This document shows, piece by piece, positions 44,215 through 56,620 of a stretch of DNA of 64,000 bases. A program made the position numbers and the translations under genes. This DNA is from Tupaia tana (lineage: Eukaryota; Chordata; Mammalia; Scandentia; Tupaiidae). Below the pieces are notes generated by a model. That model was not told the origin of the DNA and made no database searches. It was given only the letters and a program-made list of their open reading frames with translations. Within the stretch, counting starts at the first letter, position 1. Every line of letters begins with the position of its first letter. The stretch is taken from contig JAKSZU010000006.1 of assembly GCA_026018925.1 (NCBI GenBank), forward strand, positions 189,607,449 through 189,671,448, read 5' to 3'.

Positions 44215-44689
44215 AAAAGAATAACCCAGTCAGAGTATGTATTAGACTGAACTATTTAAAAGGAATAAATAGCTAAAATAAAATATGTGTATCTTACATT
44301 TATTTTTTCCTAACATAGTAAAATGAAAATGTTCTACTATGCAGAAAATTTGAATGATTTTTTTCAGCGAATACTTATGTTCCCAGACTTTAAATAATAT
44401 AATTACTATTTAATTATACTTGCCTATCACATACCCATTCATCAATCCATACCTCTATCCACCCATTAACTAGTATTATTTTTATGTATCACGAAGTTTG
44501 GTGCATACGTCAGCACACATCCCTGCAAAACCTTTGGTGTATACATAATAGCCTAGAATATAAACTTTGTTTCTTTAGAGAAAATATTTACAAGCAATAG
44601 TTTGCACAGATATTTAGTGTATTATTGAATAACTGTTCACAAACGTATATACCTGTATAAGGAAATCTCATACCAAGATACTGAATATT
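44215..44689. other. Unassigned AT-rich sequence
   Basis: No recognised feature. It may contain the decayed 3' end of the old L1 that follows. Confidence 0.4.
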
Positions 44690-45950
44690 GCCATCACTCC
44701 AGAATATCCCCATGCCTCTTCATAGTAAATCACTGCATGAACTCCCCAGAGTCAAATGCTATTTTTACTTTTGCAATTTTAGACTTTTTAATAAATGCAA
44801 TCACATGGTGTTTATTCATTAATACAAGCAATCCTTCTTGCACTCAGTGTTTTTGATATTTAGCGATGTTATTACAGTTCATTCTTGCTATTGTTGAGCA
44901 TCATTCTATTTTATGAATCAACCTCAATTTGCTTATTCATTCTCTCACTGACAGACACCATGTATGTTTCTGTAAAATTTTGATTATTATGACTATCACT
45001 GGTAGGAATGTTCTTATAGGAATCTTTTGGAATTTCTAGGTTATAGGTAAATATGTATTTGGTTTTATAAGAAATATTGGGTATTTTCAAAGCCATTGTA
45101 TTAGCTTAAATTCCTATCAACAATATTTAGGAGTTCCTATTCCTCTGTTTCTTCCCATTTTGTGTTGCAGTCTTTTGTGTTTTATCTGTTTTTGTCATAT
45201 GTGGTGGGTTCTCATTGTGGTTTTAGTATGACTTTTGGATATTGTGTACTTTTTCATGTGCTTATTGCTCATTTATATGCCCTTGTTTGTAAAGTATATT
45301 TTAAAATACTTTACCAATTTAGATATGCTGTCTATCTCTATTTTTGAGTTGTAGAAATTCTTCATATCTTCTGATTACCAACTCTATGTCAAATATATAT
45401 TTTACAAATATTTAAAATATTGTCTCCATATCTGTTTTGGCTTTTATATTCATTTTTAATGGCATATTTTAATGCATAAAAGTTATTTTTCGTAAGGATT
45501 AACATATATATTTTTCTTTTATGGTAGTTTTATTTTTTCTTTTTGGAGAGGTTTTTGCTATAGGGCACGTGCGCTCGCCAGACAGAGAGACAGAAAGCAG
45601 GAAATCACCCCCCTGGGGGATGGCCACGCCGCAATCCCTTCTCCATTCTCCTCTCGGGATCTTGGGCACGCACGCACACACGCCCCGCATGAGTTTAAGC
45701 CACCGGGTCCAGGACTCGAACCACGGTCGACTACGTGGGAGTCCAGCGACATAGCCATTATACTAACTGCTGGTCCCTATGGTAGTTACTTTTTATACCT
45801 TAATAAACTTTAGCCTACCTACAAGTTACAAAGACATTCTCCTATCTTTTCTTCTAAAACACTATATTGTTTAACTTTTACATTTAGATATATGATGCAG
45901 CTCTAATATTGTATTTAATGAGAAATTGGCTGTAGTTGATTTTTTTTTTC
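44690..45950 (-). mobile_element. Old antisense L1 (3' part), split by a SINE-1
   Basis: The order of diagnostic antisense L1 words is kept: 'cattcttgctattgttgagc', 'ggtgggttctcattgtggtt', 'atgtgcttattgctcattta', 'attctcctatcttttcttct'. Highly diverged with no usable frame. It is a different, older L1 lineage from the copies at 21.5-25 kb. Confidence 0.7.
45531..45777 (-). mobile_element. SINE-1, young
   Basis: Antisense, CpG-rich. TSD 'tatggtagtt' (45520-45529 and 45778-45787), inserted in the old L1. Confidence 0.96.
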
Positions 45951-46690
45951 TGTTTGAGATGCTCTTTAATACACAAGTACAGCTTTGACATGGTGATTAT
46001 ACAAGTTTTCAGTTCAATGAAATTAAAGACTATAAATATACATTTAGAAACCATTGGAGTATAGAAGATATTTGGAGCACAAGATTGCGTGAGATCATTC
46101 GGGTAACAGTTAAGAGCTCTAAGAATAAGACTGAGTACATAGACTTTGAGTTATCTGTGTCGAAAAAAATGCAGAGGGTCCAATATTAGCTCCTGAGAAG
46201 GAACATTTAGTGATGAAGGAAAGAAAATCAAAAGAGGCTGTATCCTGGAAGAAAGGTACAGAAAGTACTTCAGGAAGGAGGAATATCATGTGCTACTAAT
46301 AAGTAAAATGGGACTCAGAACTTATCATTAGATTCGGTAACTTGGCATATTCCTAAAAAATTACTAGGACAGTTTGAGTGGAAAGATGATTTATTTTACA
46401 ATACTTTGAGATGCTAAAAATCTTTCCTAACAAAAGTTCCTGATGTTTCAAACATTTTTCACAGAACATTTAAACCATTTAAACATCTGAATTTTTAAAA
46501 TATATTTTAATATCTTTGAAGTAGGAATATAAGACCCAGCCTTTGAAGGCCACAACGACAACAAAACCAAAAGAAAGAAAAATAAATTCTGTGAAAGAAG
46601 GAAAAAAGACACCACAAATGAAAGCAATAAAATGCAAGAGCAGAGTAAGAGCACGATCTAGGATCTACTTTACATAGGTATTGAAGAAAG
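45951..46690. other. Unassigned sequence
   Basis: No recognised feature. Confidence 0.5.
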
Positions 46691-46845
46691 TCCTCAATGA
46701 CGAGTCTGCTTTTCTCCTGGGCTTCCGTCTGGATCTTTATTTTGCCTATCTTTTAGCTCACTAATTCTGTTTTGGCTATGTACAATTTTTTAAACCTTTA
46801 AATTAGGCTCAAGTTCAGTTACTATGTCTTACAGCTTCACAACAT
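46691..46845 (-). mobile_element. Old L1 fragment, antisense
   Basis: 'ttagctcactaattctgttt' then 'tggctatgtacaat' recall antisense ORF1-region words of old mammalian L1/HAL1 elements. Confidence 0.4.
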
Positions 46846-46849
46846 ATGA

Positions 46850-47065
46850 CTTTATTTATTTAATGTTTTTCTTTATGAAGAAAGAAACAGATGGGAGAGA
46901 GAATAAAAGGGAGAAAGATAAGAGGCATTTTTGACAGTCACACTGTGGCACAATCTCCTACCTCAGCTTCCAAATTAGGTAAGATAGCAGGCACACACAA
47001 CCATGCCCAGCGTGTTCAGGTTGACACCTCAAGCCTCCCAAGCAGTGGTACTACAGGTACAATTC
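46850..47065 (-). mobile_element. Possible 7SL-related SINE fossil
   Basis: Antisense reading resembles 7SL/Alu-type sequence: 'ctcctacctcagcttccaaa', 'gcaggcacacacaaccatgc', then a second unit 'aagcctcccaagcagtggta' with 'ctacaggtac'. Similarity is partial, with a purine-rich segment before it. It could be a chance or convergent match. Confidence 0.45.
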
Positions 47066-48038
47066 TTTTTTAGTTATTTATTTTATTATTATTTTTATTT
47101 ATTTCTTTTTGTTGTAGTTGATTTTTTTAAGGATACATATCTAGTAATCTTACCAATATTTGTTGAAAAAAATGTCTCTCTCCCTGTGTTTTTCCTGATT
47201 TGTTGTATGGTATTTTTATATCATCATAGATACTAAGAATTGTATGTTGTAAAAGTTTTGACATTTATATTTCTCCAAAGCCTGTTTTATTTCTTTCAAA
47301 TGGACTCAACTTGGCTAAACTCAAATTTCGAATTCTTGTTTTCCCTTCAGTAGAAGATGGTTATATCTCATATCAGTTACTTCAGCCTTTTCTGGGCTAC
47401 TTGGAGTCTTCCCAATGCATGCATATTTAGGTGTCAACTGAAGACATGCAGGAAGCTTGTGTATAAAATTTAAGGTTCCCCTCTATGACTGTCTTTTTCC
47501 GAAGATTTCACCTTTATCTTTCCGGAAAGTTTGTCACTGAACCCTGTCTTATTCTTCAAAACAAGACTGAGAATTTTCCATTGAAGTTTTAATTAGCCTT
47601 CAGGCAAAAGCTGTAAATGAAAAATTCATTCAACATCGTTCCCTTCTTGCCAGTGTCTCTTCCTTTTAGTATCTGCCTGCTATTATCCACTTTCCAACCT
47701 TCGGAGAGTTGCTTTATGTATTTTGTCCAGAGATTATGGTTGTTATCTATGATATGGTTAGCTTAACAGGAACCACACAGGCATAGTTGAGGTAATACTC
47801 TTACATTCCTTTTCTATATCTATTTACATACAATAATATCTCCCACCAATAAAACACACTGTCATACATTGTGATTCTTAGAAAGACTGGCGATGATTTT
47901 ATTCCATTTTTTGTAAAAACCCAGTGGAGAGTACTGGGTTGATAGGATGAAAAACTAGTGGAAAGATGAAAGTTACTAAAACCAATGATAAGATTACATT
48001 TCTGTATTGTTCAATAAGCTTCTGCCAAATATGTGAAA
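47066..48038. other. Unassigned sequence
   Basis: AT-rich at first (47080-47130). No gene or repeat recognised with confidence. Confidence 0.5.
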
Positions 48039-48050
48039 AATTCAAGAATA

Positions 48051-48282
48051 GGGACCAACAGTTGGCATAGTGGCTATGTCACTGGACTCCCATGTAGTCG
48101 ACCGTGATTCGAGTCCTGGACACGTGTGCATGCATGCCCAAGACCCCAAGAGGAGAATGAAGGAGAAGGGATTGTGGTGTGGCTATCCCCCCGGGGGGTG
48201 ACTTATCGTTTTCTATCTGTCTCTCTCTGTCTTTCTAGCAAGAAAGCGCCCTATAGCAAAAATCCTCACCTAAAAAAAAAAA
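48051..48282 (+). mobile_element. SINE-1 with small internal deletion
   Basis: Lacks about 30 bp after the B box ('gattcgagtcctggacacgt'). Otherwise complete. Probable TSD 'aaattcaagaat'/'aaattcaacaat' across 48039-48050 and 48283-48294. Confidence 0.93.
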
Positions 48283-48294
48283 AAATTCAACAAT

Positions 48295-50185
48295 GAAAGT
48301 ATTCTTTATTTTTTACTTTTTTGGAATTGAAAATATTGCCCAATTGCTTTTATGTTACTTAAAATTTTATTTTTATTTTTTCTGAGAGACAAACACTGTT
48401 TTTAAGGCCAGGTCTTAAAACAAAATAACAAATTTATTAGAAAATTTTGGCTAAATTTTTTTTTTTATTCCTCAGATAATCCTAAATACAAAATGATAAC
48501 TTCGGTTTCTCGTATAAATTTGTGACTTTCTATACATTTAATAGGAAAATATAAAATCAATGTATTATTATTACAATAAAGTAAGTACATAACACAGAGC
48601 CAATAAATCAATGTTTATTGATATTATATACTTTGTGCCAAAATGTCAATCACTTCTATATAAATTTTACCAAAAAATCCAGATGTTGCACAATAAGCAT
48701 CTGAACATTTTAACATAGTATGTAAAAGTTGTTTTGGATTCGTTTTTTGTGATAATTTCATTAGAGAGACATTATTTGAGTACCTACTACTGCAGGCACT
48801 GGGCAAACAACTATTATATATAAAGAAAATTAAAGAGTGAAAGACACAGAAAAACAGAGAAAGAAAGCGCACGATAAGAAGAAAAGAACAAATCATATTT
48901 TTTTTAATTAAGATTAGTACTTGGAAAGAATTAGAAAATATAAATTATAAATTTTAAAATTTTGTACTGTAAAATAATGAAATACAAATCAGAACCAGTT
49001 TTGTCAAAATTAAATGAAATATGATTTATGAGGAGAAAAGAGTATATATAGAACATGTTTATATCAAACTAAAGGCCCACAGCAGGACTTAAATGTAAAG
49101 TCCAGTAAACAGATAACTTTAGTTAAAAAATACAAATAATCAAGATTAAGCTGGTTATAATATATATATATATATATAATAGTTTGAAAGATATATGTCA
49201 AATTAAGTGTCCTATAGCAAGCTCAAATAAATGGTGCTTGAAATATCCCACTTCAAAAAAATTCAAATTTGAATTTGACCGTGTAAAAAATATGCTTTCA
49301 TTCCAGAGATGAAAGAATACCACTTGACATTCGTTGTTTTCTCAATTTTATTTTTATTGTACCATATTTATTTCCATGGTCTCATGTAGAAAACTTAAAT
49401 GAAAAACAGACACTTTAAATGTTTTTCTGTGAGAACTTGTGGTTTGAATATATTTGGAAAGGAGATATAATTTACTATGAGTTTTTAGCTTGTGACCTTA
49501 AAGAAGTCTTCATTCCCAATTTTAAGGGAATTGAATGGAGTTTTCTATCTTGAGCTTACAAAAAATTGAACAAACCTAGTCAAATAATAGAAACAATAAA
49601 ACAAAAGGTGTTCCATTTTGAAATACTTTTAATGAGATTTTGTTACAACAAAAAATAAATACATAAATAAAAAACACTCAGCATTTATATGTGTTCTTAA
49701 AATTTCCAAGTTACACTGTCTACATTTGATTTATGGGCCTGCCTTAGATTCCATTACCTAGAGTAGATAAACTATGTAGTAAATGATTTAACTACATGCT
49801 TCAGCATAATTCTTAGATAAGAAAAATGTTTCAAAGGTAGATGATAGGGCAAAATCAATTTTTAAACACATCTCCTCATTTACTGGAAGTCCATGTTCAT
49901 TCCCAACTGATTAATAATGAGAATAAAACTTTGTCCAAATTGGCACACTTCAGCAATCATGATATGCATGTTTCATGGTTTATCATCTCTAAGATTGGAA
50001 TATATTATACAGTTGATGGCATTTTACAAAACCTCACTGCCAGCGAGAAGTAGTGACAGCTTTTGCTGTGTGACTGCTTACGCATTAACTTAGTTGGTAT
50101 TCCTGGAAACATGATGACAGCTCCTCAAAATTTTAGTCCATATGTTATTTAATAATCATTTGAGGAAAGAATATGGATCCTAATA
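48295..50185. other. Repeat-poor AT-rich stretch
   Basis: About 1.9 kb without a recognised SINE or L1. TA microsatellite at 49159-49178. No gene signals. Confidence 0.55.
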
Positions 50186-50263
50186 TTGGGTCATTGGGAA
50201 AATCATGATGCATTTTTGCATAGAAAAACAGAAAAATATATCATGACTTTTTCAACGACTCAA
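50186..50263. mobile_element. Mariner-type MITE, copy 2
   Basis: A 78-bp palindromic element flanked by TA. The left end 'ttgggtcattgggaaaatca' pairs with the right end, which in reverse complement is 'ttgagtcgttgaaaaagtca'. It shares the internal 'tgatgcatttttgcatagaa' with copy 1 at 12158. Confidence 0.85.
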
Positions 50264-50379
50264 TAGTTTTCTGAAAATGTTCAGTTCACACCTTCTGGTA
50301 AAACCAACAAAGTGCCAGCACTGAAACTTACAGAATGGTAATCAATGGTTTGGGTGAAATGGTGAAGATAATAGTGAAG

Positions 50380-50664
50380 TTCTTTTACTTTATGTATTTA
50401 TTTATTTATTTACTTATTTTCGAGAGAGAGATTTTTGCTATTGGTGAGTGTGCTCGCTGGAGAGACAGTGAGACAGAAAACAAAAAATCACCCCCCAGGG
50501 GGTATGGCCATGCCACAATCCTTTCCCCTCTATTCTCTTCTCGGAATTTTGGGCACACATGCACCTACACCCAACATGTTTCAAACCTCTGTGTCCAGGA
50601 CTCAAACTGCAGTCAGTCATGTGGGAATCCAGCAATGTAACCACTACGCCATCTGCTGATCCCA
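50380..50664 (-). mobile_element. SINE-1
   Basis: Antisense with a (TTTA)n-type tail (50393-50414). TSD 'aatagtgaag' (50370-50379 and 50665-50674). Confidence 0.93.
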
Positions 50665-50674
50665 ATAGTGAAGC

Positions 50675-51061
50675 TGTTTTAAGAAAGAGAGAATTACCAA
50701 CACTCTTGATGACAAAGAAAAAAAATTATATTGTGAGGAAAATTATGAACATTAATGACTATGAATGCAAAAATTATTAAGATTCGCTATGAAGAGGCAA
50801 ACAATGTAATGATATTTAACCAACTTGCTTCACTTATATTTTCTTTTCATGGATACTCAAGACATGTGTTTGGCAAAAAGCTTCAAAGAAAAAATAAAAC
50901 TTGTTTGTACTCTAAATCTATCTTTTCTTTTTTTAGACTATCTGAAATAATTTAATATTATTATTAACAAATAGAAAAAAATTCTGTATTTAAATTGTAA
51001 CTACGTTAATAGAGCTTTTTTATATTCAAAATTCTATGCAGCTAAAAAAGGGGAGTTTTCT
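50675..51061. other. Unassigned AT-rich sequence
   Basis: No recognised feature. Confidence 0.5.
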
Positions 51062-51308
51062 GGACAAGTTTATGGTATGGAGGTTAAGGCCGCTGGATAA
51101 CATATGATTGCCTACATGATTTGAGTCCCCACCAGGAGGCTTGAAAAACACACCAAGAACATGTACGTGTGTGCCAAAAATCCTGAGAGGAGAGAGCTGA
51201 AGGAGAAGAGATGTGTGGTTATCCCCCTCTATAGGGGTACTTCTTCACTTTCTCTCTGTCTCTCTCCAGTGAGTACATGCACACACACAGAGACTAGCAA
51301 AATTAAAA
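51062..51308 (+). mobile_element. SINE-1, old copy
   Basis: Diverged head and B box ('gatttgagtccc'), with body and pyrimidine tract present. Lies directly before another sense copy. Confidence 0.85.
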
Positions 51309-51321
51309 AGGAGGGGGGAAT

Positions 51322-51573
51322 GGGACCAGCAGATGGTATAATGGTTATGTCGCTGGATTCCACGTAGTCAACCACGGTTCACGTCCCAGATCTGATGATT
51401 AAAACTCATGCCGGGTGTGTGTGCATGTATGCCCAAAACCACAAGTGACTGGAGGATAAAGGACTGCAGCATGGCCCACATCCCTGAGGGGCGATTTCTC
51501 ACTTTCTGTCTCTGTCTCTTTCTGTCTCTCTGGCAAGTGCATGCACCCTATAACAAAAATCTCTCTAAAAAAT
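51322..51573 (+). mobile_element. SINE-1
   Basis: Full-length, B box 'ggttcacgtccc', end 'accctataacaaaaatc'. Confidence 0.93.
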
Positions 51574-51576
51574 TTG

Positions 51577-51797
51577 AAGGAGGAAGGAGTTTTGGGGACA
51601 GACTTTCTGAGTTCAAATTCTGTCTTCAAACACTTTGGTAAGTTATTTAACTTATTTATGTCTCAGTTTCATTATCTATATTAGGATAATTAGCTTGCTT
51701 ATAGTTTTATTATAAAATAGATTAAGCATGTATTAAGTGCTTATAATAGTATTTTCTATATTGCTATTATAATTGTTTGTATTTACTTCACAAGAAA
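51577..51797 (+). mobile_element. MIR element
   Basis: 'ctgagttcaaattctgtctt', 'gtaagttatttaacttattt', 'tcagtttcattatctatatt' and 'attaagcatgtattaagtgc' follow MIR order. Confidence 0.88.
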
Positions 51798-51837
51798 GAG
51801 GAACTTTAAAACTATGACAATTACACATCATTAGGGT

Positions 51838-51838
<1 letters not shown>

Positions 51839-51869
<31 letters not shown>

Positions 51870-52098
51870 AAGCACATCTACTCACAAGAGAGACAGAGAG
51901 AAAGAGAGAGAGAAAGAAAGCACCCCTGGTGGGGAATGGTCATGCCACAGTACCCTCTCCATCTCTCCTTCCTTTCAGGATTTGAGCATGCATGCACACA
52001 TACCCAGGGTGTTTCTCAAGCTTTCAGGTCTGGGACTCAAACCGCAGTGGTCCATGTGGGATCCAGCTGCCTTTACCACCAGACCATGGAGCTGGTCA
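51839..52098 (-). mobile_element. SINE-1, old copy with (GT)n tail
   Basis: Antisense. The tail side has been replaced by a GT microsatellite (51839-51866). B box 'gggactcaaaccgcag'. Confidence 0.87.
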
Positions 52099-53250
52099 CA
52101 CAGGTGTTCACTTAGCCATCTTCCTGGTCTTATTATTAGTGTGCTATCTTTAAAACCAAGAGTAACGGATGAGGTATATAAAAATGTATCAGTATCAAAA
52201 GAAGACTTTTTTTTTTTTCCAAAATACATCCTTCTAAAATTCACATATGGCATATTGATTCAGGATCCAGGACAGAAGTGGTGAGGTAGATGGTGGAGGT
52301 AAGGGATGTAGGACAACCTCTCATCCTGAACTTTTGAAAGCCATTTTTTTCTAGTTCTAGAGTCTAAAACTACTCACCAGAAAGAGACTTCAGCGTTTCA
52401 TGGTTGCAGTCTTCCTGTTCTGTTTTTTCACAGCTAACCTTAAAGCACAAAGTGTTCTTTCATTTATTTCCTCTTCTACAGAGGCAAGAAGAGAACATCA
52501 GTGGCTCACCTCTCCTGTGTGTCCTTTGCCTCCTCAATTTCTTCCACCTAAATGGTAATGTTTGAGATCCCTGTGATTCTTCATCTTTGATGTAATGATA
52601 TCACATTTCCTTTGTAATATTAAAGAAATGGCAGTGCAAGACATCTGAGTTGCTAGCTCATTTAATTATTTAAAATAATTTTTAAAAAACTAGCTAAACT
52701 TTAATGATTATCAGTAAGCTGTTTTGTGCTTGCTCTGAAAGAAAGTAAAGAAAATTTCTTTAACAACAAAAAGAAGTTAAAAACTTGAACCAAAAATATA
52801 AGAGAAGATATTGTGCTCACTTCTCGAAATGTTGTTAGTAGTACTTAAACACCATTTTCTTTTTTTAAAAAATTGTCCATGGTAAACTGGAGTCATCAAA
52901 TTTTGATCCAGTGATTTTGATTGCTTCCAAGTTATTCGTGTAACTAATTATAACTGTATGTGAATTTTATAGCAAGTTAACTTTTCTATGCATCTAGAAG
53001 TCTTGCTAAATAGAAACGTTTATCTTAATCAGCGATCCAGAAATTCCGTTTAATGTCCAATTCATGTACAGATAGACATCACAAAATAAAACTCTTCAAT
53101 ATTTAGGTGCAATTTATTGTTTTCCAAACTTGTAGCAAACACAATATTTCCTGTAACTTACTAAGTCTAAGAAAGTATTAGGTCCTTTCTAGATGTATGT
53201 AACAATTTCTTTTTTTTAATTTTGAATTATTTTATTTTTTAATATTAAAA
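52099..53250. other. Unassigned stretch, one exon-like motif
   Basis: No repeat recognised for about 1.1 kb. A pyrimidine-rich acceptor-like 'ttcctcttctacag' at 52468-52481 and a donor-like 'g|gtaatg' at 52554-52560 bound 73 bp that are open in one frame. This alone does not make an exon. Confidence 0.4.
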
Positions 53251-53263
53251 AATTTACATTTAA

Positions 53264-53519
53264 AGGACCAGCAGTTAGTGTAATGGCTATGTCACTGGAT
53301 TCCCATGTAGTCGACCGCAGTTCAAGTCCCAGAGCCGGTGGCTTAAACTCACGCTGGGCACATGTGCATGCGTACCAAGATCCCGAGAGGAGAATGGAGG
53401 AGAAAGGGATTGCAGAATGGCCATCCCCCCTGAGGGTGATTTTTTACTTTCTATCTCTCTGTCTCTCTCTCTCTTTCTTGCAAGCGCACGCTCCCTAATA
53501 GCAAAAACCTCTCAAAAAA
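53264..53519 (+). mobile_element. SINE-1
   Basis: Full-length. TSD 'aatttacatttaa'/'aattacacttaa' (53251-53263 and 53520-53531). Confidence 0.94.
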
Positions 53520-53544
53520 AATTACACTTAATAATTGTACATCT

Positions 53545-53906
53545 TTTTAAATTTATTTCATTTTATTTTCATTTCCTTTATACATTTCATAACTATACAT
53601 CACTTAGTTTGTAAAGTGAATTTTCCAACATGAATACATCTCACACTACTCCTGTTAGGAATACTATATCCATTATCATCAACAAATAATCATCCATTTC
53701 TTGCCCCATAAATGTCTTGCTTCACAATTTTTCTCCTTAATGTCTTTTCTCACACTCTCCTCCTTCTCCCATCCTCTTCCCACACTATATCCAGTTTCTA
53801 TAACCATTTTCCATGTTTCTATTTCCTCTACTCTTTCAGTTTCAGCCAGAGAGTGAGGACAGTCGGTATATATTAAGTAGAGACATACAATGTCTCTCCT
53901 TCATAT
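53545..53906 (-). mobile_element. L1 3' end, antisense
   Basis: Reverse complement of the terminal L1 region: 'tatacatttcataactatac', the pyrimidine-rich 3' UTR, then the ORF2 end words 'gtatatattaagtagagaca' and 'atgtctctccttcatat'. 5'-truncated. Confidence 0.88.
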
Positions 53907-54414
53907 AAATGTTAGTTCCAGTTGGTTGTTTCTTAATCTGGCAACTGCTGCTTAGTTACTCTATTTGCATGATTGTTTATGAATCATTTATTTACTCATT
54001 CTGCAGAATTATTTGTGCCTGTTTTGTACCTGCCATAACAAAAAGGAGTAGAGCACGGTTGTTGTATTATGAATCACTAGTGAAAAAAACTGAAAATCAC
54101 CAGGGAGAAAACCTAAACTTTTGAAAAAAGATAGACAGCAACTCTCAAGCTAAGTTTGCTTGAAGGTAGGTTTTATTAAGGATTTGAAATTTCTGGTTTC
54201 TAACATAAAGAGAGGCTACTGAGAAGAGTAGTCCAACTTTAAGAAGAAATGTTTTCCCCTGGCTCCTAGGAGACTTCAGACTGAACTATAAGGGTAATCT
54301 CTATAGAATTAAGAGAAAGAGGAGAAGTTTCCCTCAAACAGACCAAAGAGGTACTCAGAAAGAATCTTGGTGTGAACAAATTTCATTATCTGAAGAAAAC
54401 TTCATGGATTTTAT
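53907..54414. other. Unassigned sequence
   Basis: No recognised feature. Confidence 0.5.
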
Positions 54415-54850
54415 TTATTCAGCCTTTTAACCAATAATTTTGAGTGTACATAATATATGTAGGACTCTGCAAAACCTCAGGAAATAGACTCATTGTCCAT
54501 CCTCATGGAGTTTAGAAGAGTCAAAGTATATTTATATGATTTGGTAAGTTCTTTAATGGACAAGTTAAAAATTGAAATTTTTTTAGTATCTACGTGTGAG
54601 CCCAGATAGCATAGTAAGTGAAGAGTGGCTTCCTGCTCTCATAGCTGGGGAAGATGTACCAATAAAATAAGTTTACAAACATGCAAACTTGCAGAAGTCA
54701 CAAAGGGAGAGCATGGTGTGTTCTGTGAAAGTAGTAAAGGGTTAACTAACAGAGGCTAGGTACTCAGAGAAGACATTTCTGAGGAAATGGATGTTTGAAC
54801 TGAGAATCTAAGGATCATGAAGATTTAATTTACTTAAGGAAATGAACAGT
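54415..54850 (+). mobile_element. Ancient mammalian-wide repeat
   Basis: 'ttgtccatcctcatggagtt', 'gtaccaataaaataagttta' and 'gagaagacatttctgaggaa' with 'tgtttgaactgagaatc' follow the same ancient family as at 25650. Confidence 0.5.
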
Positions 54851-55559
54851 GGGAGTGGAAAAGCAAGTCCTGGTCAAGAGAACACCCTTAGTAGTGAGGA
54901 TAAGCTCTGATGCCCTCATCTAATATCTGTTAGAGCTTGAGTTCTAATGCCAATTGTCAGACTCAAAGTTTATGATCCTTCTCCTACACCTTGAAAAATG
55001 AGATGCTTAAGAAACTGTAGAAAACAAATAGTGAGTTTTCCTAGGGAGAAATCATCTTTAACAGAATTCTATAGGTAACTGTTTTTTCTATATTCAAAAC
55101 TATTAAAATGAGGTTTAAAATAAGTCCTTCCCAGAGTTGATAGCACAAATGCATATAGACAAATTTGGGAAGACTGGGAAATCAAAATGGACATTACAGT
55201 GTGTTTAAGGGCAGTATTGCCCAAGCCAGAAGGGTTAATGTGTGACCATTAAGCCTCATGCCTGGTAGCATGAGCAGAAGGAAAAGCATGAAGCCTGAGA
55301 CATATTAGAAGATCAGCTGTCTAAAAAAATTATGTTTTGCTTATAGCAGATGTAGAATGTGGTACAAGGCAGTTCAAGTCAAGGCAAGGCAATGCAGTGT
55401 TCAAAGTGAAGAAGCCAAGAGAACGTGTAGCAGTGGCAATAATGCAACAGTGATGAGGGGCATTTTGTGCAGTTAAACAAGCCTTCCCACTGTTACACTT
55501 TGAGGCTAGATATTAAAGTCACTTCAGACAACCTAAAAGCTCCATATTAATCAGGATGC
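54851..55559. other. Unassigned sequence
   Basis: May include further decayed parts of the preceding ancient repeat. No gene signals. Confidence 0.45.
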
Positions 55560-55735
55560 ATTAATGGATTTATTTGTCTATTTGCCAAATATTGATTGGT
55601 GTCCAATTTTTATCCTTCCTGTTTTATTGATGAAAAATAGAGGAAAAAAGTTTATCAACTTGTCCAATATCATATAGTCAAGGCCTTTGCTGGGAATTGA
55701 ACCCCAGGTATTGTGGCTCAGTGTTAGTCATGAGT
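55560..55735 (+). mobile_element. MIR 3' portion
   Basis: 'attgatgaaaaatagaggaa', 'aacttgtccaatatcatata' and 'gctgggaattgaaccccagg' match MIR. Confidence 0.75.
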
Positions 55736-55816
55736 CCTCACATCACAACAAAACCATCTTCCCCCAGATTTATCTCTGCTCTAGGTATTCTTGTAGACAT
55801 TAAGAATAATAATACA

Positions 55817-56074
55817 GGACTAGCAGATGGCATAATGGTTACACCACTGGACTGCCACGTAGTCGACTGTGGTTGGAGTCCCAGACCTGATGGCTTAAAC
55901 CACACCAGGCACTTGAGCTGCATGCCCAAAATCCTGAGAGGAGAATGGAGGAGAATGGATTGCTGCTTGACCATCCTCCCTGGGGGATGATCTTTCACTT
56001 TCTGTCTCTCTGTCTCTCCAGTGAGTGCATGTCCCCTATAGTAAAAGTTTCTCTAGGAAAAAAAAAAAAAAAAA
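55817..56074 (+). mobile_element. SINE-1
   Basis: Full-length, B box 'ggttggagtccc', 18 A at the end. Confidence 0.94.
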
Positions 56075-56394
56075 GAAGAAGAATTCTAAAAAAGATCTTG
56101 CCTTCATTCCATTGGGGAATATTTACAAAACCTCTTAAATAAGTCCTTAGTAAGGCATTTAGGAGCAATATTACAGGGAAAAGACGTGACAAAAAAGAAG
56201 CTAGAACTTGCTAGGGAGTGAAAAGTCAATTATGGTTCAATGGCAACATGACCTTTAAATGGGAGCCCAAAAAGAGGGGGAGAAAGCAATAAAGATTTTT
56301 AGAAAAGAAGAAGAGAAAAATCAGTCAAGACCCAGACTCCAGCACTTTCTTGAGTCCAGAGAGTACATTGGCTGGACAACACTAAAGGATGACC
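56075..56394. other. Unassigned sequence
   Basis: Purine-rich at 56265-56325. No recognised feature. Confidence 0.5.
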
Positions 56395-56620
56395 CTAATG
56401 GTCTAGGTAGCAGTTACTAAGTACGAGGCACTGCTTACAGTGATCTACAGAAATACCATCAAACTCCTTCATCTTTACACCAACCCCATGAAGCATGTGC
56501 TATCTTATCATTCCTACTTTACAGGTGGGAAATGGAGAAAAAGAGGAGTTCACCGACTTGTCCAACATTATACAATCAGGAGCATTGCTGGGATTTGAAC
56601 CCAATATCCTGCTTCTGTGT
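56395..56620 (+). mobile_element. MIR element
   Basis: 'acaccaaccccatgaagcat', 'ctactttacaggtgggaaat', 'gacttgtccaacattataca' and 'gctgggatttgaacccaata' in MIR order. Confidence 0.88.

Noticed and set aside
51839-51866. CRISPR-like or other array
   Set aside because: Simple GT microsatellite. Regularly recurring sequences elsewhere are dispersed SINEs in both orientations, not an array.
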